DNA from: Okapia johnstoni
Taxonomy: Eukaryota > Chordata > Mammalia > Artiodactyla > Giraffidae
Direction: 5' to 3'
Assembly: GCA_024291935.2 (NCBI GenBank)
Contig: CM044306.1
Location: 17,183,001-17,247,000, forward strand
Length of the DNA: 64,000 nt
Shown here: positions 22,351 through 34,300 of the stretch, in pieces
Numbering within the stretch: the stretch's first letter is position 1
Layout of the letters: the number at the start of each line of letters is the position of its first letter
The notes under the pieces: model-generated
Database searches by the model: none
What the model saw: the letters and a program-made list of their open reading frames with translations, nothing else
What the model was told of the DNA's origin: nothing
Translations under genes and position numbers: made by a program

Positions 22351-25300
22351 GTTGGGAGAGTAGAAAGGGAGAGACAGGCTTAGGATGCCCGTCACCCCCT
22401 CCCGGACACCCTGTGCCTTCTAGGGTCTTCGAGCGCTCAGGGCATCCTGGATTCTTGGGCCCCTTAAGGCATAAGAGTTGTAGAAGAGGCTGGCATCTCA
22501 TGCCAACCTTCCAACCCTACAGTCCCCACTGGGATCAGAGCAGCCGCACAGCACTGGTAGGACTGGTCTAACTGGTGAGAACACTGACCTTCGGGTCAGA
22601 AAGCCAGAGTTGCCTTCTTAGATTTGAGGGAAGTCATGGGGGAACGGAATGCAATTGTGGTTTATCAAGCATCTCCCAGATGCAGGCCAGCACTGGGTGG
22701 TTAGGGATGTGGTGCCCGTCAGTCTTCTTCACCTTCCTGAGATGTAGGTGGTATAATCCCCATTTCACAGATGAGGAAGAGAAAGTAAGGAATTTGCCCA
22801 TGACCATAGAGCTAGTAGAGGGCAAATGTTGGCGTGTACCCCCACACTTCCCCTGGCACCCTCTCAGAATCTGGGCAAAGTGGGACTGAGTAGGGGTTGA
22901 GGACTTGAAAGAGGAGGCATGTGTGTGAAAGTAATTTTTTAGTATTTATTTTTGTTTATCTTATTATGTGTTTGGCTGCACCAAGCCTTAGTTTGTGGCA
23001 TGCAGGCTCGTTAGTTGTGGCATGTGAAATCTTTAGTTGTGACACGTGGTTTCTAGTTCTCTGATCAGAGATCAAACCCTGGCCCCTGCATCGGGGCCAG
23101 AATCTTACTGAGTCTTACCACTGGACCACCAGGTACGTCCCTGGGAGAGTATTTCATACACTGTGAAGTACTGTAAAACTGAAGTGGTGTAGGAGAACTG
23201 TGGTCAGTAGAATAGTTAATGATGGAGAGACTAGAGGTGGGACTGAGGGAATAGAAGGACAGGGTTGCCTGAAGACCTGTGTGAATCTTGGGGTAAAATG
23301 CTTGCCAGTCTTACCTTCTCTTACAGCCGCAGGACATGTAAGATCTAGTTCCCAGACCAGAAGTTGAACCCATGCCCCCTGCATTGAAAGTGTGGAGTCT
23401 TAACCACTGGACCACCAGGGCGGTCCTTCTGGTCTTACCTTCTCTGTCCTCCATTGTTTTTGGTCTTATTTCTACCTCCTTTCATTTGACCTGAATTTGT
23501 TGAGCGCTGTGTTCTGATCACTGTGACTGGCACTCTCCTTATAAACACAGGAGACATGCTCTCTGCCCTACGCTTCATCAATCACACATGCATTCAACCA
23601 ACATTTATTGAGTGCCTATAGTATGCTCTGCCCTAGGGATTCAGCAACAAACAAGACAGATACAGCCCTGGCCCTCAGAGAGCTGAAGCACCGGCAAGGG
23701 TGTCAGACAACGAAACCAAGAAACAAGGCTCTGAAGGAAAGAGCAAGAAGCTGGGGAGCCCTGACTGCACCCCGGAGCTGAAGGGAGACTGGAGTGAGGC
23801 CAAAGGGGAGAGGCAGGGGGAGGCTGGATCCTCGAGGCCCCTCTTTCTCTGGAGGGTGTCAGGAGCTCAGGAAAGGTCTTAGACAAGAGGAGAGCAGGAA
23901 CTGTGTAGGGTAAGCGTGGGTTGGATGAACACAGGGGTAAAACTGGGAGTCCTCCTGGAGGGAGGCTGAGGGGTCAGTTGGGCAAAGTGTCGGGGGGCTC
24001 AGATGTGAGCTGTGGAACCAGAACGGATTCCAGGACTACAGGGAGGGGACTGAGCTGGATTCTGCTGTCGGCGGGATCTGGGAGATGTCTGTCATGGGTG
24101 GCAGTGTCATCCTCTGGTTTACAGGGCAGTGGTGGAGAGGACAATGCCCATGGGAAGCTGAGGTGCTGTGGAGACAGCCAAGGGCTGGTGGTAGGCCAGA
24201 GAAGCAGCCCTGGGAGTCAGCCGCCCTCAAGGGTTACGTTTGCCATGGGAGGTTCGAGGTGATGATCCTGACCACCTGCCTGTCTCCTCATTCCGCACAC
24301 ATTTGCCAAGCCCCGTGGCTCAGATAAGGAGTCTGCTTGCAAGGCAGGAGACCCAGGTTCAATCCCTGGGTTGGGAAGATCCCCTGGAGACAGAAATGGC
24401 AACCCTCTCCAGTATTCTGACCTGGAAAATCCCATGGATGGAGGAACCTGGCAGGCTACAGTCCATGAGGTCGCAAAGAGTTGGACACGACTGAGTGACT
24501 TCACATCTGGGTGCCAGGGTGTTGTGCCAGGGCTGGGGCTTCAAAGATGGAGAATACTTAGCCCTGGGGGAGAGGACAGTCTAGGAAACACTTGTAGACA
24601 AGTAATTAGTGCTGAGCCCAAGACTCAGTGCCCTGTGGCTGAGTAAGGCTGCACAGGAGTTGCAGGCTCCCTATGACAGTGACGCTGTTGGGAACTATGC
24701 GGGTGTCAGGATGTCACCTGGGCACCCTCCCTCCCCTTGACTGCTGCACCATCCTGTTGAGTGACTGCCTTCGGAGAGAGGAATGTCAACTCCATGGGGA
24801 ATGCCCCTTCCCCAGGCCTCGCTGAGTCCAGGAACAGGGTGGAGGTGAAACCCAGGTGTCCTGGGGCCCAGCTGCTCAGGCCCACAAGACCAAGGCCTAT
24901 GTCTACCACCCACATACCTTTTGATGCGACCCCTGTGGCTGCTGCCTCTCCCAGAATGATCCTCAGGGCCTGGCCTGGTCACTGCCTTCACCACACCCCT
25001 TGGTGGTGGTTGAGTCGCTCAGTCGTGTCCGACTCTTGTGACACCATGGACTGTAGCCCATCAGGCGCCTCTCTCCGTGGAATTTCCCGGGCAGGAATAT
25101 TGGAGTGGTTTGCCATTTTCTTCTCCAGGGGATCTTCATGACACAGGGATCAAATCTGGGTCTCCTGCATCATAGGCGGTCTCTTGACTGCAGTAGATTC
25201 TTTATCAACTGAGCCACCAGGGAAGCCCCACCCCTTAGTCCAATGGAACAGATTTTCTTTCAAATCAGATCAAGAGGCCAGGGCAGGGAGTGGCTCAGAT

Positions 25301-28300
25301 TCAAAGGCTCAGAGGGGCTCAAGGAAAAGAAGGGGCTTGGAGAGGCCATACTGGGGAGAACTAAGATGAAGGGGGAGGGAGGTAGCTCCCATATTGAGTG
25401 GGAGTCATTTGTGGAGCATGGGGGTCCAGCCTGCTCCAGCCCCCTGCCCCTGGGCTGGGCTGCTGCCCGGACCTGTACCTGGGAAGCCAGGGAAGAGTTG
25501 AGCTGAAGAAGAGCTGGGAGAACAGCACGGTGCTGAGCACCCAGCAGCCCTGATCCTGTTTAATCCTCTCCGTCCCCAGGGAAGGTGCTGAGATGTCCCC
25601 ATGTGACAGATGAGAGGCTCGAGGTGGAGGGGGAGAAGTCACCCACCCAAGGCCATACAGCTAAGAGGCAGCAGCGTCTGTCTGCTGCCAAAGCCATCAC
25701 TGAATGATGGCTCTTTATTGCCTGGGCTCCTTTGGTGGCTCAGATGATGAAGAATCTATCTGCAATGCAGGAGATCCAGGTTTGATCCCTGAGTTGGGAA
25801 GATCCCCTGGAGAAGGAATTCAGGGAATTCTTGCCTGGAGAATTCCATGGGCAGAGGAGCCTGGTGGGCTACAGTGCATGGGGTCACAAAGAATCAGACA
25901 CAGCTGAGTGACTAACACATACATATACATGCAATTAACACCTTTGTCAATTAACCCCTTTGTAACACTGTGCTAGTGCTTTTCACATACTAGCTCATTT
26001 AATGTCACAACCGTATGAAGTAGGTGGAACCATTAGCTTCATTTTAAAATGTGTATTTATTTGCATCAGGTCTTAGTTGCGGCATGCGGGATCTTTAGTT
26101 GTGCCATGAGACCTCTTAGTTGTGCCATGTAGGGTCTGGTTCCCTGACCAGGGATCGAACCTGCACCCCCTGCATTGGAAGCACAAAGTCTTAGCCCCTG
26201 GACCACTGGGGAAATCCCTAACCTCATTTTGCAAGTGAGGAATCTGAGATTTAGAGAGGTTCAGTAACTTGGCCCAGGATTCAAAGCTGGGAAGTATTTA
26301 TAGCTAAGAGAGGATTTGAGGATTTGAACCTAGGAAGTCTGGCCCAGAGTCCAAGCTCCTAACACAATGAATGGATGAGTGATTTAAGCCTCGTGGGGAG
26401 GGACCTGCTACACCCCTCCCCCATATTGGCTCTGCCAACCTCCAGGGGGTGTCCTCATAGGGCTGCCCCCCAAAATACAGAATGCCCAGTTAAATGCACT
26501 TTTCAGATAAACCACACATAATTTGGGACATACTGATACTAAATTATTATTTGTTGTTATCTGAAATCCCCATTTAACTGGGCATACCGAGTTTTGCCTG
26601 GCAGCCCTACCACCCCAGAGCCCCAGTTGCTCCACCCCCACCCCTAATCCCCTGGAGCAGAGCGCTGAGTGGGCAGAAGTTGCTCCCTTCCCTCCCCAGT
26701 CTGCACACACCACCAAATGCCACAGGGCAAGCGTGCTCTCCCCACGGCCTGCCCAGAACATGTCCTGCAGGGTAAGTGGGCCTCCCAGGGGGGATGTTGG
26801 CAGCTGGTGGGGGGTCTTCCGAGAAGCCCCTGGTCCAGGCAGATGCCTGGCCTGGGTGGTGGGGAGTGCTGGGGTGTGCCAGGCAGGGCCGAGGGGCTGG
26901 CTCTTTCCTGCATTGTGGCCCCCTCACCTCTTCTCCTTCCCCAGCTCTGGGGGGCCCCTCTCTACCATCTCAGCCCCCAAACAGCCTTCACCCCTGGTCT
27001 GGCCCTGCTGAGAAAGGAGATGCCGCCTGGAGCAGGGGAGCACCGCCAGCCTTCCCTGACTTTGTTGACGTTTCAGGGAATGTTATGGATTCTGGCGCTG
27101 AGCTCCACTGAGTTATAGCCTTGGGTGTGGCAGCCAGCCTGGGTGAGGGGGACTCTCTTGGTACCCGAGATGTGGGGCTGCCTGCTGGCTAGGGGATTCG
27201 GGTGGGAAGGTGTTTGAGACCCCTCACTGTTGCCTGTCCCCTCCCAGAGCCTCATGGCCCCAGTCACCAGAAAAAGCTCTCTCCTCCCTGCCCCTGTTGG
27301 CATGAAGCTGACGGCTGTCTGTCGCTCTTGCCTGCATGTCTCACATTCCTGCTGGAGTCCCGTGTGCCCTTCCTGAGTGTATAGTGGTACACAAGTGCAC
27401 ACACACACACACACACACACACACTGCCTAGTTTCTATCCCAAGCGAATCACCTTCCTCCCACCCACCAACCCCCACACACCCACACAGGTGCACATACC
27501 CTATATGCATACACCACCCTACACACACCTTCAGTCCTTATACACCCTGGCCTCTGCATACACACCCCATGACCACACAGCACCTCCCACCCCTGCCCCC
27601 TACACAGTCCTTACATCCGCCCCTTCCTTGGGCCACCCACACTCTTCAGCATACATGGCTCGTCCTCTGTGACCATCAGTGGCCCATCTATGAGAAGGGT
27701 GGGATTTTTTTTTTAACAGTAAACAAAATGTATTTGTTTTTAAAAAAGAAAAAAAAATGTGTTTGTTTTTGGCTGCGCTGGGTCTTCGTTGCTGTGTGAG
27801 GGCTTTCTCTAGATGTGACGAGAAGGGGCTGCTTTCTAGTTGCAGTGCGCAGGCTTCTCATTGCGGTGGCATCTCTTGTTGCGGAGCACGGGCTCTAGGG
27901 TGTGTGGGCTCAGCAGTTGCAGCTCCCGGGCTTGAGAGCACAGGCTCAGTAGTTTTGTGGCACAGGGGCTTAGTTGCTCTGCTGCGTGTGGGATCTTCCC
28001 AGATCAGGGATTGAACCTGTGTCTCCTACATTGGCAGGCAAATTCCTTTCCACTGAGCCACCAGGGAAGTCCAGAAGGGTAGGATTTAAGGGCCAGAGAT
28101 GAACTTGGCCTCCCACAGCCTCTTCCAACTCTGTCACTGAGGCAGATTCCTGCCCCAACCCTAGCCTTGGCCACAGAACCCCTCTGGCCCCCTAACCATA
28201 CACAGCCTGAACTGCCCAGGCCGAAGGTGGTCGCTGGGAAACTGGGGCTGCCCGTTTCCCACCACCTTCCAGTCCCTCTCTGGGGGCAGGGGTGAGCCTT

Positions 28301-31300
28301 CAGCTCAGGGAAGGTGTCTGGGCCCGAGCCGGTGACAGTGGGCTGAGCAGGAGACAGAACCAGCTGGAGGCCATGAGACTGAGGAGCAGGGATGGAGTGA
28401 ATTACCCATCTTCCTTCCCAGGCACTGCCTCAGTTTCCTTCTTCTTTATCATTTATTGCAAGCTCCCTGTGGATGGGCCCCAGGTGGATTAGGGTTCAGC
28501 CCCGTAGAGCCCTTTGAGTGAGCTCCCTCCCCAATTCTCAACACACTCCAGCTCCACCACTTAGCAACCCTGCAACCCTGAACAAATTCATTAGCTGCCT
28601 ATATAACAGCTTTATTGAGAATTAATTCAGCCATTTAAAGTGTATGGTGGTTTCTGGCATGCGTGCTCAGTCGCTTCAGTCATGTCCAAATCTTTGTGAC
28701 CCTGTGGACTGTAGCCCATCAGGCTCCTCTGTCCATGTGGTTCTCCAGACAAGAAAACTTGAGTGGGTTTCCATGCCCTCCTCCAGGGGATCTTCTCTAC
28801 CCAGGGACTGAACCTGCATCTCCTGCATTGCAGGTGGATTCTTTACACATTGAGCCAACTGGGAAGCCTCCTGGCATATTACATTATTATTACCATTATT
28901 TTTGGCTGTGCCATGTGGCATGTGAGATCTTAGGTTCCCCACCAGGGATCAAACTCATGCCCCTGCATTGGGAGCACGGAATTCTCACCACTGGACCACA
29001 AGGGAAGTCCCTTTATTTCTAAAAATTGTTCTAAAATGTATATAACATAAAATTGGCCATGTAAACCATTTTGAAGCAGATAACTGAGTGGCATTAATTA
29101 CATTGACAATTCTGTGCTGTTTCCAAAACTTTCCCATCACCCTAAACAGAAGCTCTGTAACCATTAGGCCATAGTTCCCTGTTTATCCCTTTCAACAATC
29201 CCTGGTAACCTCTGATTTCCTTTCTGTCTCTGAATTTTTTAAACTGAGGTATAAGTGATATAAAATGTTTCTATGAATTTAACTGTTCGAGGTACCTCAT
29301 GTAAATAGGATCGTATGTTTGTCCTTCTGGGTCTCTGGCTTATTTCACTTAGCATAATGTTGTCAAAGTTCATCCATGTCGTACATTGCAGAGATCAGAC
29401 TTCACTCTTTATACGGCTGAATAATATCCCACCGAATGGATAGACCACATTTCGCTTATCCATTTATCTGCTGATAGACACTTGGGTTGTTTCCACCTTT
29501 TGGCTACTGATTATCCTCATTTTTACTACTGTTATTTCATGATTGTTCCCCAAGCTGCTCGGTCGAGGTGGCCATGGTGCTGGCCCAGCCCCACTCCAGA
29601 AATGGATAGATAGGCAGAAATGGATAGATAGAGAACCCACGGAAACCACAGGAGGTAGGCTCCTTGTGAACCTGCTCCAAGTGAGTAGGGAATGAGGAAA
29701 CATCTGTGGGTTTGGGTCTGGCAGGACTGAAAAATGTTTACTGGGAGGCTAGGCAGAGGGCCAGGCCCCTCCCAGCATCACTGCCCAGAGCTTGGACCCT
29801 CCTCCTGACCTCACCCCTTTACCTCTGCCCCCTTGTCTGACACCCCATACCTCTCACTATCCCAGGGTTCGGAAGCTCAAGCAATGGAGAAATAGACACC
29901 CATCCAGGTGCTCCGCACCTGGCCCAGCCTGGCACTTCACCCTCATTCTGTGAAGCCTTTCCACTGGCAGTGTGGTCGGAGGACAGTGTGGTCCAAGGGG
30001 CAGTGTGATCTGGGGGCCCTTGCTGGTAGGGTGGGCAGAATGGAATGTCACCCCTTCCTGCAACAGGCTCTTTGGGAGCTGGGGTGAGGGCCAGGAGCAG
30101 GGCCCCCCTTAACGTGGGAATCTGTCCCATTGAGGGGCCGGTCAGGAGCTCAGGCTGCCTTTCTCCATGTCCTGTTTGCAAAAAACTCGGGACAAAACAG
30201 GCCCTCGGTGATGGTGACTCACCTCCATTTCCGGCCTTAGTCATTCACCAGCCCCCCTCCTCCCCGCCCCCAACTCTGGGCTTGGCATCACAGAGCTGGC
30301 CGAGTCAGGGGAGGTGGCTCCAGCTACAGAGCTTAGTTGTCATGGAAATGAGAAGTCCCTTTTCCCACAGCTGAGGAGGTTAAGGAGGGGTGGGCTCAGC
30401 CCCGGTGGCACTGCAGGGCCCCCTGACTGCCCTGCCCCCCACCCTCAGTAAGAGAGAATGCAGAGGTTGCCCAGATGTGAGGATAGGGGGCTGAGGGTCT
30501 GGTGAGTCTCTTGGCCTGGCACACACCATGCTCTAGCTCTTTGTCTGGAAGCAGGAGGGTTCCACCTCCCCTTCCTGGCTAGGTGGCACTGAGTGGGCAT
30601 TGACCCTTCCAGAAGGCCACAGTCCCGAGGACAATGGGCCTCTCTTCCTCCCTTTATTTTAAAGGGAGACCCCTTGGAGCTGTTAGGGTCACAGATTGGC
30701 CCCAAGGGGGACCATAGTCTCTTTTATTTATTTATTTTTTATATATTTATTCAGCTGCATCAGGTCTTAGTGGTGGCATGGGGGAATGTTGTTGCATCAT
30801 ACTGATCTCTCTTGGCCACACACAGACTCTCTAGTTGCTGCACAAGGGCTTTGAAGTTGCACTTAGCTGCTCCAGAGTGCATGGGCTCCACAGCGTGTGG
30901 GATCTTAGTTCCCTGACCAGGGATTGAACCCGAGCCCCCTGCATTGCAAGGCAGATTCTTAACCATTGGACCACCAGGGAAGTTCCCATAACCTCCCAAG
31001 AACGGCAGGTTTCTCCTCCTGCCTCTGAGTCCATGATTCTCAATCACAGTCTCTCTCAAAGTCACAAGGTATATATATATTTTTTCCGGCTGCACTGGGT
31101 CTTTGTTGCTGTGTGTGGACAGTTGCCGCAAGTAAGGGCTACTCTTCATTGCAGTTAGTGGGCTTCTCATTGCGGTGGCTTCTCTTGTTGCAGAGCAGGG
31201 GCTGCTGTAGGGTGCAGGGGCTTCAGTAGTTGCAGCACATGGGCTCAGTAGTTGAGCATGCGGACTTAGTTGCCCTGCAACATGTGGAATCTTCCCAGAC

Positions 31301-34300
31301 CGGGGCTCGAACTTATGTCCCCTGCATTGGCAGACAGATTCTTAACCACTGGATCATGAGGAAAGTCCCACAGGGTAGGACAGATACCCAATATACCGAT
31401 ACCCAATCCCCAACCTGCACCTGTTGAACAAGAATCTCTGCGTCATGAGTTTCACAACCTCTCCAGGTGATTCTGACGCACAGCCAGGGTTGAGAAACCC
31501 TGACCCACAAGGCTGCTGCCCAGAAATCGGGACAGATGGCTCAGGGCTGGGACTAGAATGCACTTAGTCCCCCAGCTGTCTCTCCATCTGCCTCCCCTTT
31601 CAGAAAACACTGACTGCAAGCCTGGCTCTGGGACAAGCCCTGGGGTGAGGACATCCCAGTGTTTCAGTTTACTAAAAATCCACTGAAATTACGGTTTAGA
31701 TGGGGTGATTTAATTAAAGTAAAAAGTGTCATTGGTGGTCAGGGAAGGGGAACTCCCATTTGAGGATAAATCAGAGAAGGCTTCCTGGAGGAGGTGGTAT
31801 CTGAGCTGGTCCTTGAAGGACTCTGATATGAAGAAGAGATGGAGAAGGATCCTACAAAGGCTCCCAGAGAGAGGGAGAGGCAGTTGCAGGGATTTAGACT
31901 TGATTCCTCAGGTCAAGGTTTACAGTCAGGCAAGCAGGGTCCTTGAGGGATGGGGCACAAAGCCTAAAGCCAAGCCCAGTGCTGGGAGCTTGTTAAAATA
32001 AAGGGAGAAAGAGAGGCCCACTGTCCTGTTTCCTTTGGCACACACGGTGGGATTTTTATTTTTATGTTTGGGGATTTTTATTTCAATTTGATTTAATTGC
32101 CAACACTGAAAAATTTGGAGACATCACATACAAATTCAGATTCCAGTTCTCTGGAATCTCTGGGCCCACATCCACCCCTGGCTGGCCCCGCCCTTTCCAA
32201 AGGGCGTGGACCCTGCAGTTTGACCAGTTCCCACTCATTCTATTGTCCCCTGGCTCATAAACTTTTGTTTTTGACCCCTGCTGAGACACATACAAGCAAA
32301 GGGTGTGGCCCCACAGAGCAGGCAGCAGCTTGACTGAATCTTGGATTTTGCAGCAGCTACTATTGTGGTCGCAACTTTATGAATGGAGAACTGGAGGCTT
32401 AGAGCAGTCACAGGGTAGTGCCACCATGGCCATGTAAGTGACAGAAGTGACAGAGCTGGGATTTGACTCCCCAAATCCCACTCTGTCCAAGGTCCTCAGG
32501 CCCAGGGTGGTTGCAGGGAGGGGCAAAGAGGATAAACGAAGGAGCAGAGGGGTCAGTGTGCTGGCCAAGGGTGAAGATGCTGGAGCCTGACCTCCAGGGT
32601 TTAAAGCCTGTTTCCACCACTCCCCAGCCGTGGGATTCTGGCAAGTTTCTGAAGCATCTCTGCACTTGTTTTCCCGTGTGTTAATACATGAGTGGGGTCT
32701 GGCATGTAGTAGGTGCCTTATAAGCATTTTGTTGTATTAAGGAAGAGGGATGCTGTGACCGGAGGGCCCTTGGGGTTGTGACAGTGTCTGGGCAAGGGGG
32801 ATACCCAGTGTCCCAGGAGATCATGCTTTCTTCTGGGCCTCACCAGGGCATCTGGAGGTCAGCCTCAGGCTGGCCAAAGCAGGGCTGGGCCTGGCCTGGT
32901 TGGTCTGAGACCCTGGAGCCATAGTGACCTCCTTGTCCTTGAGAAAGCAGAGATGAGGAGCTTGGGTTGCAATAAGAAAGATTTAGGTTGGATAGTGAGA
33001 CTACCCTCTTGATGATGGTTGGATTGAATGAGTCTGAGAAAATACCAGGAGATGGTGAAGGATAAGGAAGCGTCGGATGTGCTGCAGTCCATGGGGTCGC
33101 AAAGAGTCGGACATGATTGAGCAACCGAACAACAACAACCCTCTTGAAGGTCAGAGTTTTGTCTCAAGGGAAAAGGCTCTTGATGGCAGATTCTAGGCTT
33201 GACGCCTGGAGGGCAGTGGCAGAAAGGGTGACCTTTAACAGGCCGGAGCCCCAGGCAGTGTCTTGAGCAGTAGCTCTGTTCTGAGGCCTCCAGGGGAGGC
33301 TGCTTGGCAGAGAGGAGCCCTGAGTGGGACACACCAAGCACAGGCCTTGGGGCCAAAAAGCCTAGAGCCAAAGCCAGTTTGCTGACCTGTGACCTGGAGA
33401 GGAAGAGCCGCCTGGGGGAGTCCGCCCAGACTTGTGGCTGGAGGATGCTTCTCCCTGCTGGGGAGGGGGTTGAGAAGGAACATGAGGGTGGGGCCGGTGG
33501 CCAGGGTGCCCATGGCCTCCTGTCCCCGCAGGCCTGTCAGAGGATGAGGACGTGCGGGCCATGCTGCGGGGCTCCCGCCTCTGCAAGATCCGCTCGTGGA
33601 CATGGCAGAAGGAGCGGCTGTACCGGCTGCAAGAGGACGGCCTGAGCGTGTGGTTCCAGCGGCGCATCCCGCGTGCGCCTTCGCAGCACATCTGTGAGCG
33701 GGACGCCCGGGGAGGCCGTGGGCGGGCTGGGGGACAGTGGTGGGCTGGGGACAGTAGCGGCGGCCTGGCCTCGTCGCCCTGACCCGGCCGCGCGCGCGGC
33801 CCGTTCCTCTCCGCAGTCTTCGTCCAGCACATCGAGGCCATCCGCGAGGGCCACCAGTCCGAGGGCCTACGGCGCTTCGGGGGTGCCTTCGAGCCAGCAC
33901 GCTGCCTCACCATCGCCTTCAAGGGGCGCCGCAAGAATTTGGACCTGGTGGCACCCACCGCCGAGGAGGCGCAGCGCTGGGTGCGTGGTCTGGCCAAGCT
34001 GCGTGCGCGCCTCGATGCCATGAGCCAACGCGAGCGCCTTGACCAATATCCTCCCGGGGAGTGGGGCGGGCGGGCATGCGGGGGGGCCAGCCCCAAGCAG
34101 GGAGGACTCCCAGCCCCAGGGGAGGCGTGGCTCCACTCTTAGGGGCCCTTAGGTTTGAGACTGAGCCCTTGTCTTCAGAACTGAGGGTGGCGGCCAGGCG
34201 TCCTCTGGGGAGCCCAGGTCCCACAAAGGATGCGCCCCTGCGGTGCTCAGGCAGTTCACAGGCTGAGGGGAGCACCCAGTTCCCAAACTGGGAGCCCCCA

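Larger units (their letters stand above)
22075..33531 (+). other. PLCD3: PLCD3 intron 1
   Basis: An 11.5 kb intron between exon 1 and exon 2. Apart from repeats (about twelve ruminant SINEs, an old L1 piece, MIR relics, a CA microsatellite and a fold-back element, listed separately) I see no exon or RNA gene. Nine of the twelve SINEs are antisense to PLCD3. Confidence 0.8.

Noticed and set aside
24308..24380. tRNA gene candidate
   Set aside because: The tRNA-like box sequences belong to the heads of tRNA-derived SINEs; no intact cloverleaf was seen.
24217..24504. ORF with a repeated '[11 protein letters not shown]'-like peptide, also seen elsewhere in the window
   Set aside because: This is the translation of Bov-tA/BovA SINEs, not a protein family.
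27073..27528. ORF with a Cys-Val run
   Set aside because: Produced by reading the CA microsatellite on the minus strand.
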